Assembly: GCA_905147135.1 (NCBI GenBank) | Contig: LR990045.1 | Location: forward strand, 12,252,173-12,316,172 | Direction of reading: 5' to 3' | Length of the DNA: 64,000 nt | From: Blastobasis lacticolella | Lineage: Eukaryota > Arthropoda > Insecta > Lepidoptera > Blastobasidae | In this document: in pieces, positions 11,801 through 20,860 of the stretch | How the letters are laid out: every line of letters begins with the position of its first letter | How positions within the stretch are numbered: position 1 is the stretch's first letter | Notes under the pieces: generated by a model | What the model was told of the DNA's origin: nothing | The model's input: only the letters and a program-made list of their open reading frames with translations | Database searches by the model: none | Position numbers and translations under genes: made by a program

Positions 11801-14800
11801 CGTTAATATTCCAGCTGTGCTCTCGCACGCGAGGGCCCGGGGTCCGCCTTCACCATGATTCAGGATTTGGCTCCCGTGACTCTTGGACCTTCGTGGGTTT
11901 GTTAACAGGGACCTGAGTTTCGTTACAGTCAGTCGCCTCGCGATTTATTCCCTCATCGTAAAAGCATCATCAGTTCCACTTATAGACTTAACTCAGCAAA
12001 AGTCAAAGTATAAAAAAACGACACTGGGGATAGAAGTTGCTCTCACTTACGAGGCCTACCCGCTACCCATTACACGCTCTCATCGATATTCATCAACCGT
12101 ACATTATTATTTTACTGTAACGAGGTTGTCGTTATTGTTCTATTGGAAACATTTGAGATATGGTACAAATAATAATTACAACAGAGAATGATAATTAGGA
12201 GAGTTTGCCAAAGGAAAGAAAATCATTTGACTTTTCCCGGTTTTAGTGTGTCAAGTGTGTAATAATACGAAACCGCAAATGCGTTGTCAACCCAGACGAA
12301 GACTACGTTTTATAATGTATTATTCTATCGTATTTGCTACACATTAAACAATAACTGTAATGTAAATAGAAACCTGAATTATTATAATGTAAACAAAAAA
12401 ATTTACAAATTACTTGACAGTAACTGTTATCAATCCACGGTCAAAAATTCATTATAAATACCTATTCAGTTTAATCCACGTCATCCAGTTCACTAACCAA
12501 CGAAATTTTCACATTTTGTACACGTTGTAGCATCTGGTTTTGTTCTGAATACTTAGCTATAATGTCAGAACGACATAAATTTTAATATATATTTAAGCCT
12601 TCCAGAACTCCAATTTCGGGTAAAATTTTATATGAGATCTGTTTGTGTCGATAGCGGCATTTGATGTCAACGAAATGGTTAAGAAGTTGAAATAATAAAA
12701 CCTGTACCGTCATCATCATCACAAAATATTTGAAATGTATTTTATGAAAAAATTCATTATCTGCTACTTTAAATACATCATTAATTCTAATCTAACCTTT
12801 CCGCTACTGTACCAAGTACTTACACAAAAATATATCAGCAACAATGGAGAACGGTGCCAGGTATTTCAAGGTGACAATCATACAAAGGAGTATGCATGGC
12901 AGAAGAAGCAGCAAAACATACATCCTGATTGTTAGCCATGAGGTCTTCCCGTAGTAATGAGTGAGTACTTCATCTAGCTGGTTTGCCATCAACAGCTGTT
13001 TATAATACCAAAGTTAATATGTAGCAAACATGTACTCTGACAAAGCTAACGGAAGTTATAGTTTAGTTATGCAACGGATTTTGATGCGGTTTTGATCGTG
13101 AGTTAGAGAATTTCTTCCGAAAGGTTTATATGTATAATACATGCATATTATAGTTAAGAAAGCCGAGAGATAAAGCGGAATGTATGATGGTGTGCTTATG
13201 TCCATTGATACAAGAAAGAATCAACAGAACTTTGCATCAGTTCAAGTATCTGATTCAAGAGTTTATGAGGTCATTTATTTAAGAGAGTGTTTAGTTTAGC
13301 ATTGATCCGATAAATGGACAGTTCTAACCTAAACCGAGGTACCTAAACCTCAGTCGCCTGAATATGTAGATTTCATCACGATGTTTTCCCTCACCTTAAG
13401 AGCATTGGTCAAGGGCAAGTGACGAGTACAATTACAGTGTAGTGAGTTTATACTACAGCGAGTCCAGTACAATTTCTCTGTCGATAACCAACGGACGAGC
13501 AACGTCAACAAAATCGGATGTGCGAGGCACTTGCCACACAAAAACGAAAGCAATTTAATTGGGATCTATTTGCAAGGCAGCTTGCAAGGCAAGTTGACTC
13601 GCTAGTTACTGTCCGATCGGTTTACACCACTGTACTTACCTACTTTGCAAAACACTTTATTAATAACAATCAGGCATTCTTATGCTCGACAGTACCGATA
13701 ACTAACGTGCGTAACTCAGAAAAGAGTCATTGGTACTTGGCGGCACTGTGGTTCGAACCCGGCACCTCTTGCTTACGAGTCGTACCGCTTAACCACAAGG
13801 CCGCCGACGCTCAATTGACTACATAGCAAGCTTTGTAAGACTGTACAAGCGTGGTAAATACAATGAAGAGGATTTACCTGATAGCAGCAACAAGATCCAA
13901 ACAAATCAATTACGATGATAGAGTCTACTACATATCTGTTGAACGATAAAAAAAAATTACTAATAGTATAAATTCATGAAATAAGATGATGTTATTTGCA
14001 AGGGAAAATAGTAGTATGTAACTGGCATATAAAAGGGGTAATAAAACATGAGTGTCTGTTAAGATATAGTTTGATACTATATGTTCCCAACAATAGGAGT
14101 CAAATAGCAATTGACTTTCCTTCTTTCACGAAAATTATCTCTGTTTATAATTACAATTTTAATATGTACAATAAAAACTTTAAAATAATCATCTCTATTA
14201 ACAGCTGGAAGGCCTAGATTTCTGGCAGAAGCTTCTTAAGTTGCGGTTGTCTGTCAGTGTCTAAAAATTCGTAAAAATATATCAATTCAATTATTACCGG
14301 AATACTTTGGAGTACTTTCTTACTCTTGGGAAAGGACCGATGTCAAAACTGCACTCCGCCAGGTCCGGGAATGACATCATGGGAACGCGGGTCCTCCCGT
14401 AAGCCCTTTGCGCAGACGACGCTAAAAGCTGTCAAAACAGGGATAGCAACGTATGAACTGTAGTAGGAACAGGTAAATTTTGCTCCATCGCCAGGGCTAT
14501 TGATCGGAATATATGTGACGATTTTTTATCTTTTATTCGACATCGACGAGTGCACCATGACGTCATCATCATCATCATTACCATATCAGCCTAAAAGCAC
14601 CCACTTCTCCACAAAGCCTAGTCCTGGGCCATCCGCAGCCAGCGACACATTTGCCACAGATAGGTCGCTCTTACGCTGCGGCTGAGCTATCGGTCGTATC
14701 GTAGTATTTGGTTAATATCGGAACGATAGGTGTCATTGTTTTCAGCCTTCAAATACTTTATCATCACGCGGTATGGTGGTGTGCAGCAGATATATATTTA

Positions 14801-15472
14801 CCATATTAACCGTTGTTTGTATAGAACTCGTCCTTTATGCGCCCGAACTTTCAATGAGCAGTTTTCCAATAGGTATCTAAAGCATTCCTAACCACTCACT
14901 AGATGGCGCCCCGTAATTGATAATCGCTTGAAATAGGTTCTTAGCAAACAGAATATCAACACTGGGTACGTTGTATTGAATAATATTGTATTTGTCAATC
15001 GTTTTCAACCATTTTAGAGGTTGTAATAATAATGGAACATAGTGCCAACTTCTATAAATATTTCTTTTTAAACTTCGTTCAACCTTTAACAGTTATATTT
15101 GTATTAATAAAAATTTCATTTTTAAGTTTAGTCTTAGTTGGCTGCATGAAATCACTGCCACCATCATACAGATTATAAAAAGATTACCAAAAATGTAGGA
15201 GCGCCATCTATTGATGCTTTTTGAAACCAACTATCAATACCAACTGGAAAACTCCTCATTGCTTAACGTATTTCATTTCATTAACGTAAAAAAGGATAGA
15301 AAATCTTTTTTTAGAAAAGCTACTTACATGCATGCCATAAGTGACAGCGACACCTAAAAATATGTTCAGTACAAGGGCAGTCCACAGTCCCACTTGCTTG
15401 TAGGCCACGTGAATGCTGACAATGCCTCCGCCAAGACAGCTCTTGATCAAGTGGCTCGTGGACTCGAAGACT
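8645..15472 (-). CDS. SLC36/PAT proton-coupled amino-acid transporter (multi-exon, 5' end missing)
   Basis: This is a host gene read leftwards. Eight exons (15472-15328, 14428-14298, 13935-13878, 12995-12824, 11616-11416, 10843-10738, 9972-9756, 8851-8645) are bounded by GT-AG sites and join in phase to 411 residues plus TAA. The product resembles SLC36 (PAT) transporters, which are 11-TM carriers moving small neutral amino acids with protons across plasma or lysosomal membranes. Diagnostic blocks are HLIKSCLGGGI (family HLLKGxxGTG, including the functionally important His), PMMSFPDLAECSF, TLKYLAPFSIVADIF, FSMEGVGVTLALEN, GFFGYWGYG and SNMGFIFPALIDLML. The usual GTG is GGG here. The family is about 450-480 residues long, so 40-60 N-terminal residues are absent; a 27-nt candidate exon lies at 18634. 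The closest type is the Drosophila CG1139/pathetic group, but the ortholog is not certain. Splicing is inferred from sequence alone. Confidence 0.88.
8940..9017 (-). repeat. MITE fragment of the 38.8-kb family
   Basis: TGTCGTCATTTCGAAATGTC and the following AACGGCGACGCTGTCAC align with the terminal repeat of the inverted-repeat element at 38,778-39,293. It is a solo end in the last intron of the SLC36-like gene. Confidence 0.55.
9180..9548 (+). mobile_element. LINE 3'-end repeat with poly(A), intronic
   Basis: The sequence is typical of a lepidopteran CR1/Jockey-like LINE 3' UTR (GCCGGTGAGTGAGGTTTCC..., GGGCAACGCATTAGCG, TGACCACTTTCCATCAGGTG, GCCCGCTTGCCTGTTTGCC) and ends in a 20-A run. The same terminal block follows the RT ORF at 45.6 kb, which identifies the source. 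It lies in the last intron, antisense to the host gene. Confidence 0.75.
9628..9724 (-). repeat. RTE 5' leader fragment
   Basis: CGCCAAAGCCTCGACAGTCT...GGACCCATAACCCCC aligns with the 5' leader of the RTE copy at about 7170-7275. It is an isolated fragment about 100 bp long, adjacent to exon 9756-9972. Confidence 0.6.
9756..9972 (-). CDS. SLC36-like exon: TM8-TM10
   Basis: Encodes FTTTLKLAMVLIIYVTFALN, FWIPFNLIWVYLKKRHPESS, a second hydrophobic run (VLFVMIITAVSVALPDVNKL) and MGV. The last run is the family 'ALAxxVPxLxxxxxLVG' helix. The acceptor is ATTTCAG and the donor GTGAGT. Confidence 0.9.
9973..10737 (-). other. Intron of the SLC36-like gene
   Basis: GT-AG intron between the exons at 10738 and 9972. 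I recognise no repeat or other gene in it. Confidence 0.6.
10738..10843 (-). CDS. SLC36-like exon: GFFGYWGYG segment
   Basis: Encodes MTCTCLMVMGVGFFGYWGYG, then EATRAPVTVNFPYS plus two bases. It matches the conserved 'GxxGYxxYGxxxxxSVTLNLP' region of PAT carriers. The acceptor is TTTCTAG and the donor GTGAGT. Confidence 0.9.
11040..11290 (+). repeat. LINE 3' UTR fragment in an intron
   Basis: GTATTCACAAGCTTGTG..., GCAATGCAAGCATTGTTGCT, TGGCGGCAGAAATAGA and GGCGGTGGTATTCACCGAGG match a very common lepidopteran LINE 3' UTR pattern. A diverged internal piece recurs near 12,260-12,310. Confidence 0.5.
11416..11616 (-). CDS. SLC36-like exon: TM5-TM6 with the FSMEGVGV block
   Basis: Encodes IVVIATVKYG, EFPAFKTISGFFEFTATCIF, SMEGVGVTLALENCMEQPKK and ITRVLEI. 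The block is equivalent to the family '[22 protein letters not shown]'. The acceptor is ATTTCAG and the donor GTAGGT. Confidence 0.9.
11795..11880 (-). repeat. SINE 3' fragment
   Basis: GCTCTCGCACGCGAGGGCCC, GGGGTCCGCCTTCACCATGA and TTCAGGATTTGG are shared with the longer SINE copies at 17.2, 25.5 and 31.8 kb. Confidence 0.6.
12824..12995 (-). CDS. SLC36-like exon: TM4-TM5
   Basis: Encodes LLMANQLDEVLTHYYG, then SWLTIRMYVLLLLLPCILL and LKYLAPFSIVADIFL. The acceptor is AAACAG and the donor GTAAGT. It matches 'RxYxxxxLxPxxxxxxxxxLKYLxPFSxxANV'. Confidence 0.88.
13342..13440 (-). repeat. SINE body piece (left half of a split copy)
   Basis: CAGTCGCCTGAATATGTAGA...TCATCACGATGTTTTCCCTC...AGAGCATTGGTCA is the middle of the tRNA-derived SINE seen complete at 31.8-32.1 kb. 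The rest of this copy appears about 245 bp further on (13685-13812). Confidence 0.6.
13685..13812 (-). repeat. SINE tRNA-like head (right half of a split copy)
   Basis: On the minus strand GGCCTTGTGGTTAAGCGG (A-box-like), a Ser/Leu-like variable arm and GGGTTCGAACC (B box) form the tRNA-like promoter head. This is followed by the SINE body (TGACTCTTTTCTGAGTTACG). It is intronic in the SLC36-like gene and in the same orientation as it. Confidence 0.65.
13878..13935 (-). CDS. SLC36-like 58-nt exon: TM3
   Basis: Encodes YVVDSIIVIDLFGSCCCYQ. The split codon CG|A joins it to the preceding exon, and it ends in phase 0 before GTAAAT. It corresponds to the 'xxVDxxIxxxQLGFCxVYxVF' helix of PAT proteins. 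Confidence 0.85.
14298..14428 (-). CDS. SLC36-like exon: cytoplasmic loop after TM2
   Basis: Encodes LLASSAQRAYGRTRVPMMSF, then PDLAECSFDIGPFPRVRKYS and KVF plus two bases. It matches the family 'SAHELCKRxxVPxLxFAExAE' loop. The acceptor is TTGACAG and the donor GTAATA. The phase fits the flanking exons. Confidence 0.87.
14564..14690 (-). repeat. RTE 3'-end fragment with (ATG)n
   Basis: CATCATCATCATCATTACCA, then TATCAGCCTAAAAGCACCCA, is the reverse complement of the RTE terminal coding/UTR and (ATG)n tail, as at 4549-4700. It lies in the intron between exons 14428 and 15328. Confidence 0.65.
14852..15261. mobile_element. 410-bp MITE (family Y)
   Basis: The ends are imperfect inverted repeats: left CAATGAGCAGTTTTCCAATA and right (reverse complement) CAATGAGGAGTTTTCCAGTT. 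Subterminal CTAGATGGCGCC and, inverted, AATAGATGGCGCTCC extend the symmetry. The interior is AT-rich with no ORF. A second, truncated copy flanks the transposon nest at 56,937-57,122. Confidence 0.75.
15328..15472 (-). CDS. SLC36-like exon: TM1-TM2 region
   Basis: Encodes VFESTSHLIKSCLGGGI, then VAYKQVGLWTALVLN and VAVTYGMH. The acceptor is CTTTTAG and the donor GTAAGT. The first base (A) completes a codon from an upstream exon. This is the first exon I can assign firmly. Confidence 0.88.
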
Positions 15473-16156
15473 CTAAAAGTAAAACCATAATAATTCGCTG
15501 TGACCTAAATAAAATTATAATATAGTACAGTCAGCTATAGGGTGACGAGGGAGTGGTTCAGTTACTCTACACGCGGCTGTGAAGTCTGTAAAGGCCAGAA
15601 CCGACCACAATAATAAAGACCGTGGCGTGTCTTTTCTTCAGTATATATACTTATATAAGAATATTTCCCTATTGACGGGTTAGTAGTTCTTTAAACTTTA
15701 CATTCAGTAGTATGATTGTCCCGCTCAATTTCTCTCAACAGAGGGGTTCCTGAAGCCCTATAAATGACAGATTTTCTTCAGGCTACGGCATTTACCTTGT
15801 AACACAAGCCCCAAAACTTAGGAGGACATGGCTTTGAGTTAAAGTGACGGTGACACCGGGCATTTTAGTCACTTTACTCGTTTTCTTTAAAAATACATAT
15901 TACTTTATTTAAACCTCTGGCTAACAATGTAGCCGTGTATTATTTAACGAAGTAGATAATAGCACCAACTACACCTTCCATGACGGTTAAATGGGCATCA
16001 GATCAGGGCTTTCTGTTGATATTTTTGAACAATGACCTTCGTTTATTTTTAACATAATTTTTTTCCGGCGTCAGGTGTAGTAGACTGGCTAATGATATAA
16101 TAGATATTATGAACTGATAGGATATAGGGGATACTACGACACGTTTGCAAGCATCC
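15473..16156. other. Upstream flank of the SLC36-like gene
   Basis: If the first firm exon is preceded by others, this is intron; otherwise it is upstream DNA. I see no gene and no clear repeat. Confidence 0.4.
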
Positions 16157-16342
16157 TTACGTGGTTCTCTTTCCCGGAAGCCTCTCCTCCAGGAAGTCAT
16201 ACGCCGCCGCTTCCTCCCCCGTGGCGAGGAGATGGTACCGCGCACCTTCCCGTTCGGGTATAGCTTTGACTTTGGCAACCCGTGCGGCCTGCTTAGCAGC
16301 ATGGTCAACTAAATTCGCCTCTTGCTTTATAACAGAAATCGT
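16157..16342 (-). other. Orphan reading frame, 61 codons, possible exon or gene remnant
   Basis: The minus strand is open from ACG (16342) to TAA (16157). It reads KQEANLVDHAAKQAARVAKV, then KAIPEREGARYHLLATGEEA and AAYDFLEERLPGKRTT. The composition is protein-like (charged, Ala/Arg-rich, GC-richer than its surroundings), and TTATAAAG just upstream of CAAGAG could serve as a weak splice acceptor. I do not recognise the family. A LINE-tail remnant abuts the upstream side at 16.35 kb. It may be the last exon of an unseen gene, a processed fragment or a transposon piece. Confidence 0.3.
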
Positions 16343-16350
16343 TTATTTGT

Positions 16351-16435
16351 ATTATTGCCTACGGAGGCACAAGGACGAACGGCCCACCTAATGGAAAGCG
16401 GCCACCGTCGCCTAGGACATTTGTAACCTAAGTCG
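16351..16435 (-). repeat. LINE 3'-tail remnant
   Basis: GGCCCACCTAATGGAAAGCG followed by GCCACCGTCGCCTAGGAC is a decayed form of the CR1/Jockey-like tail (reverse orientation) seen at 43.3 and 49.3 kb. Confidence 0.5.
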
Positions 16436-17179
16436 GGCGGATGCGGTGCCGACCTTTGAGGTACCTGTAGAGATGCATGTAATTCACACATTATTTGAGT
16501 ATGCGACTAGATTCAAGTTTGAGTGCCTCCTAACTGCTTCCCTAGTAGGCAGGCTCCATCACAGACTGCATCTACACTAAACATGTGGTGTGATGGATAT
16601 GACTATTTGCACATCTAAAGTTTGTAAGGATGGAATAATGTTTGATATATGTTTGTTACTCCTTGACGCAAAAACTACCCAACGTAGCTTATAGCCCAGA
16701 ATAGATCATAGCCTATAATTTATCCCGAAATTCCCTCGGGAACGGGCCCGGAACGTTAAAACCAAATTTTACAACAACAGACAACAAATAGACAACGTGC
16801 ACTATTTGTCTCTCCGTGTGATGTCCGGCATGGCCGTATGGTGTCCTGCACAGTAGAATAGCAACAACCCCTTACAGTCGTGGGTGTCGTCGTATAAGGC
16901 GACTTATGTTTTCGAGGCAAAAGATCTAGTCTCTATTATATTTATAACATTGCGATCTCCATCCCGCCGGCCAAGCATGGAGATTATGGCAATAACCTCC
17001 CCTTTCGTAGAAGAGGTCCTTAGTCCTGCAGTGGAAGGTCATGGGCTGTGATGATGACTACTTGTTTCTAAAAGAAATTTCTTCTGGCTGGTCTACAGAA
17101 GTTAGATGTTGATGAAACGCAGATACGACGTGGTTGATGACTATAATAACATAGTAATTAAATAGGCTATAAAAAGTAA
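16436..17179. other. Intergenic DNA with repeat scraps
   Basis: A 'TTATAGCCCAGAATAGATCATAGCC...' scrap of the 43.4-kb dispersed repeat lies at 16,680-16,755. A probable LINE 3' end (AGAAGAGGTCCTTAGTCCTG...GGGCTGTGATGATGAC) lies at about 16,995-17,060. There is no gene. Confidence 0.4.
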
Positions 17180-17393
17180 TGGTCTTGGCGTTAATGTCCC
17201 GGTTATGCTCTCGCGCACGAGGGCCCGGGGTCCACCTTGACCATGATCCAGGATTTGGCAGATCAGGTAATTACAATGGAGCGACTGCCATCTGACCTCC
17301 GTCACCCTGCTAGGGGAACCTCACCGGTTTGGATCACGGTTACACATTCGCCTGAATGTTCAGGTTTTATCATGATGTTCTCACTCACCGTAA
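17180..17393 (-). repeat. SINE, head missing
   Basis: CTTGGCGTTAATGTCCCGGT, GCTCTCGCGCACGAGGGCCC, CCATGATCCAGGATTTGGCA and GATCACGGTTACACATTC match the SINE bodies at 25.5 and 31.8 kb. The tRNA-like head is absent. Confidence 0.65.
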
Positions 17394-17929
17394 TTAAATA
17401 GGCTATAGTTTATTCCAAAATTCATTCCGGCTTCATCATCCTGGACACCACACTGAGGTGGGGAGGGTGGCCATTGTGGCAGTTATTATTTTCCCGGGAT
17501 AAAAAGTAGTCTATGTAACTCATTGACAGTGTACCATTCTATTAGTGAAAGAGTTTATTCATTGCAAACAAACAAAAATACGATAACAACTCTTCTGTCC
17601 CAGCCGGGGAAAAATACAATTTATAATATTAGTATAGACTTACAGATTTGTGGAAACCGAAGCGCCGAGGCATCTCTGCGCTGTCCCTGTCCAATGACCC
17701 CTAGAAATTTGTTTTTAGAAATGTATTTTAAAACGCTTATAGTATCATATATTATTATGATAAAATTGTTCTTATTTTCATAATTTAAACATATTTTCAA
17801 TCAACCAGTAACTTTAAAAAAGCATTGAAAACATTATACCAATTCCTGGACCACAATATTTTAAAATCAAACAATGGTTTTCATTGTGTTAGGTTGGTAC
17901 TTACAACTTTTTTTTTATATCATACAAGA

Positions 17930-18290
17930 CATATAACTGAAGAAACTGCTTTGAAGTAAAGTACCGCCTAACCTTCGAACATCAAGTTTTTTTGCTGCAG
18001 TCTTTGCCTTGGATTCGATGTATTGACCGTAGTTGAGATTGGAAGATAGCTTAACACCTAGAAACTGTAGGTTTTAGGTAAGTTCCACAGTAACATCCCG
18101 AGAAGTTGGAGTTAGATGGAATGGACTCCTTTTGTCGTAAAACAAACACGCTGAGTTTTGGTTGCATTGAACGCCACCAGATTGGCTTTACCCCAATCAG
18201 AGACTGCCTTGAGAGCTTTGTCCAAACGATCAACCATAGCCTCTCGACAAGACTGAATGTCATCCCTGTTGGCTTTTTCCTCTGAAATAT
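17930..18290 (-). pseudogene. Jockey/CR1-like LINE RT fragment
   Basis: On the minus strand, in shifting frames, EAMVDRLDKALKAVSDWGKA and NLVAFNATKTQ, then (after decay) AKTAAKKLDV followed by RLGGTL, reproduce the post-motif-C region (WG..NLV.FNA.KTQ) of Jockey-group reverse transcriptases. Stops and frameshifts show it is dead. It is short and truncated at both ends. Confidence 0.65.
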
Positions 18291-18633
18291 ATATATCCGT
18301 TACTGTGCTGTAAAACTACTTCTTTTCACGGGGATATACATACTCAAAAAGATGTCAAAAAGAAGTCCAGATGCTATTGACATGATCTGCGCCATTTATT
18401 TCCGCCTAAAACCCGTAGACCGATTATTTAACTATGTACCTACATACTAAAACCCCAAAGAAAAAGGTGTTACAGGTTTATCAGCTTATATAAATTTCTT
18501 TCAAAAAATCCTCAGTACCGCTACTTATAAAGTTCATTGTTTCATTTAAAGGGTATTACATTCAGCAAGTAGTGAAGGTTTTTACGGTCATCTACATTTT
18601 TGTAGATACGATATAATATTATAATATACTTAC
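18291..18633. other. Non-coding DNA
   Basis: AT-rich, with a short 'AACCCCAAAGAAAAAGGTGT' scrap (18,450-18,475) related to the dispersed repeat near 22.9 kb. There is no gene. Confidence 0.4.
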
Positions 18634-18660
18634 AACATTCCGCCGTCTTGATGTAAGCTC
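18634..18660 (-). CDS. Candidate 27-nt upstream exon of the SLC36-like gene
   Basis: A TTTGTACAG acceptor and a strong GTAAGT donor bound 27 nt. In the required phase it reads SLHQDGGM, then TT completes L when joined to the A of exon 15472-15328, giving GGML followed by VFESTSHL. The phase fit and donor are good, but an exon this short can arise by chance and the family N-terminus is poorly conserved. I have not found an initiator exon. Confidence 0.25.
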
Positions 18661-18704
18661 CTGTACAAATTAAAAGTTATTTGGTGAAAAGGAAAATATT
18701 GTCA

Positions 18705-19023
18705 CCAATGCACCAGGGCAATGGAAAGGGCTATCTGAGGGGCTATATGCTCGGAGTATCATTACGCGATCGAATCAGAAATGAGGGGGTTCCGCAAGGC
18801 ATAAGAGGGAGTGGGCGATACAAATGGGGCAGTGAAGTTCTCGAGTGGCGAGCACGTAGAGGACGACGCAGCGTAGGTAGCTCCCACAAGGTGGACGACC
18901 TGGTAAAGATCGCAAGTACTGGCTCGATATCGAAGAGATACTACCGGCCTTTGTGGAGATCTTTGGGAGAGACCTATTCTTAGCAGTGGGCATCTTTCGG
19001 CTGATATTATGATGATGATGATG
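18705..19023 (+). repeat. RTE 3' end, 5'-truncated copy with (ATG)n
   Basis: Plus-strand remnants of the RTE C-terminus are GVSLRDRIRNE, YKWGSEVLEWRARRGRRSVG, VDDLVKIAS and YRPLWRSLGE. The copy ends in CAGTGGGCATCTTTCGGCTG and TGATGATGATGATG. It is homologous to 4549-4930 on the other strand. Confidence 0.75.
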
Positions 19024-20600
19024 AGGAAATCAAAATAGGGTTAAATCTAAGTTGGTTAACCAATAAATTACGGATCCCTTAGACCCCTTTACTCGCATAA
19101 TGAATGATAATTATAACTTTAACATTCAGTAGTTGTTACTGAATGATGAATGTTAGCTGAATGTTGTATTCAGCTTTATCTCCTGGATTCATGGGCTCTC
19201 TACTTCGATCATCATCTCGTCATTATCATCATATCTCTATGGCTTTGTTAGAAACAGTTTTCCGGATACAATAATCCAGTAGTTCGAGTGAAATGTATCA
19301 TTTCATAATGAAATCTTTTTTATCGATCAATTCAACCCACAGTGCAACATGAATATCTTGATAGACTTAATTATACTCTTTTACAGTGATTTTAGTCCAA
19401 TTTCTTTGGAATAGAAGATATTAACCTTTTGTCAACTTTTAAGAGAAGTTATCAAAACAACTTACGGACATTAGAGGTATGCGCACCATGGCGTGCTAAT
19501 CTAGAAACTAACACTGCCTATTTATAACAAAAGGTTTATAAAATACTCATTAGTAAAAATGTGTAATTTTTATATTGTAAATTTCACTCAATAATTACTT
19601 TGCTATTGACTTGGAAGGCGAATGTCGGCTGAAGTCATAAAGGAAAGGAAAAAACTGAAGTAACGAAAGAAATGGTATATGTTATTTTAGAAAAAAGATG
19701 TATAGGTTTTTTAGCTATTCCATCCAAAATAAAGGGTTACTATCTGCGTTTTCTCGAAGTGTTTCTTCGGATTTTCAGACTATAAAATCTTCAAAGCTCA
19801 AATTGTCTAGCTTATATACTTTGGATTTTATTAGCATCTAAAATATGTCGATTTCGACACTGACTGACCGACCATAATTCACTGACTAATTCACAGAAGC
19901 TGAAAGCTCTAAAAAGGGGGGTGCAGATATTTCGTATGCAGGCTAAAATTCTCACACAACTGACAATTAAATTATAAAAATATCAAAAGGACACTTTCCG
20001 AAATGTTAAAAAGCTGAATTTTTTTTATGAATCTACGATTTGTAGACATAAATAACAAGAAAATTAAGAAATTTGCAACTTTTAACCGCAAACCCCTCCC
20101 CCATAAACGATCTCTTTATAGAATTTAAAAATTCCATACACATATAAGCCTACAAAAAGGTATGAAATCCCACCAAAAACATATAAAATTGGTTGGCCAA
20201 GCCTCGTAAGCTCTTAACGATTTCAATGACAAGAAGTTATCATAAAGTCTACAAACCCTAAATTTTGGTCAGAGTACAGCTTGGCCGTTTCATACAACTA
20301 TTGCATGACACGGCTGTGTTCTGTTCACAGGCTCTGTAAGTACCATAATTCTTCCAGCAATGGTCGCGCACGACCTCTGACACCGCGTCGAACTTATATT
20401 AGTCAGTTTACGTAAACTACGAATAATTGACTAGTTGTGCCTCCGTGATAACCACGGAGAGGTATATCTCTTAGTTTATGGATTCAGATGGAGCACCGTG
20501 GATCCAATTAATGGTCTCAGAACCCCATAGCCAATTAACCTACTGCGGAACATAGGCCTTCCTCGATGGAACGTAAAATCTTTTGTACTCGTATATCGAT
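19024..20600. other. Intergenic DNA, no gene recognised
   Basis: AT-rich throughout. No ORF has recognisable content, and no clear repeat boundary was found. Confidence 0.4.
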
Positions 20601-20607
20601 AATAGTG

Positions 20608-20860
20608 GACGCGGCGCGACTTCGTTCGCGTATCGTCTTACCCCTACATACACCTACTTTATACCTACCTACCCTTTTTTATTACTTTTATCTTTCTTCC
20701 GATCTTGAATCACTATATCTATTGTTGAAAACCGCATTAAAAACCGTTGCGTAGTTTAAAAGATCTAAATATAAATATGCTTGGACAATTCGCACAGCGC
20801 TATCTAGCACCAAAGTAAGCAAAGCTTGTGTAATGGGTACTAGTTAACTAATAAACTACT
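20608..20860. repeat. Dispersed repeat scraps
   Basis: GCGGCGCGACTTCGTTCGCG, with CCGTTGCGTAGTTTAAAAG further on, pairs with the similar block at 24,925-25,110. At 20,795-20,850, CAAAGTAAGCAAAGCTTGTG is the inverse of GCTTTGCTTACTTTGGGGCT at 22,790. Confidence 0.5.
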
